Assembly: GCA_009993605.1 (NCBI GenBank)
Contig: JAACTB010000009.1
Location: 212,883 to 276,882, forward strand
From: Erythrobacter sp.
GTDB taxonomy: Bacteria; Pseudomonadota; Alphaproteobacteria; Sphingomonadales; Sphingomonadaceae
DNA length: 64,000 bases
Direction: 5' to 3'
Shown one piece after another: positions 63,838 to 64,000 of this stretch. A model generated the notes under the pieces. The model did no database searches. It was not told the DNA's origin and saw only the letters and a program-made list of their open reading frames with translations. How positions within the stretch are numbered: the first letter of the stretch is position 1; every line of letters begins with the position of its first letter. The position numbers and the translations under genes were made by a program.

Positions 63838-64000
<163 letters not shown>

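Overview
The window is about 64 kb of GC-rich alphaproteobacterial chromosome. Gene content and protein style point to a marine-type member of the Sphingomonadales, probably Erythrobacteraceae. That placement is inferred from the FlbD-type flagellar regulation, an amidohydrolase fused to beta-propeller repeats, and the lipid/CoA genes. No 16S gene is present to confirm it.

Positions 1-5340 hold the end of a chemotaxis cluster: the 3' end of cheR, a GGDEF-EAL protein, and two methyl-accepting chemotaxis proteins. Positions 5380-9652 carry two leftward genes unrelated to motility: a very large secreted amidohydrolase/propeller protein and a CitE/HpcH-type lyase.

Positions 9726-44939 form one almost uninterrupted flagellar regulon. 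Its blocks are: (i) a leftward operon flgBCDEFGHIJKL-motAB from a consensus sigma-54 promoter at 19381-19395; (ii) a rightward pair encoding a MotA/ExbB-like protein and a small single-TM protein with an intramembrane Asp, then flgA behind a sigma-54 promoter, flgM-flgN, an SLT transglycosylase behind another sigma-54 promoter, flhA and fliA; (iii) a long leftward operon running flbD-like, fliE, F, G, H, I, J, K, L, M, N, O, P, Q, R, flhB, fliD, fliS, with a LuxR-type regulator downstream; (iv) two flagellin genes, each with its own promoter and terminator, and a PilZ gene. The wiring looks like a hierarchy: a FlbD-like activator with RNA polymerase-sigma-54 makes the middle structures, and FliA/FlgM gates the flagellins. 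I find a shared TAAW-N14-GYCGKTCT element before flgM and both flagellins, and clusters of CGGCAA half-sites near the main control points. The hook protein (270 aa), hook cap (101 aa) and both flagellins (274 aa) are all near the minimum possible size.

Positions 45042-57974 are a CoA-thioester catabolic region: an AMACR-type racemase, an Mcd-like acyl-CoA dehydrogenase, a 2-methylfumaryl-CoA isomerase-like CoA transferase, a thiolase, a DUF885 lipoprotein, two adjacent acyl-CoA dehydrogenases that look like a heteromeric pair, an acyl-CoA ligase and a serine hydrolase. Then come an MFS transporter, a RoxA-like ribosomal oxygenase, a pseudouridine synthase, a small zinc-ribbon-like protein and an ABC-F ATPase. 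The window ends inside a leftward rRNA operon (23S partial, 5S, tRNA-fMet, terminator).
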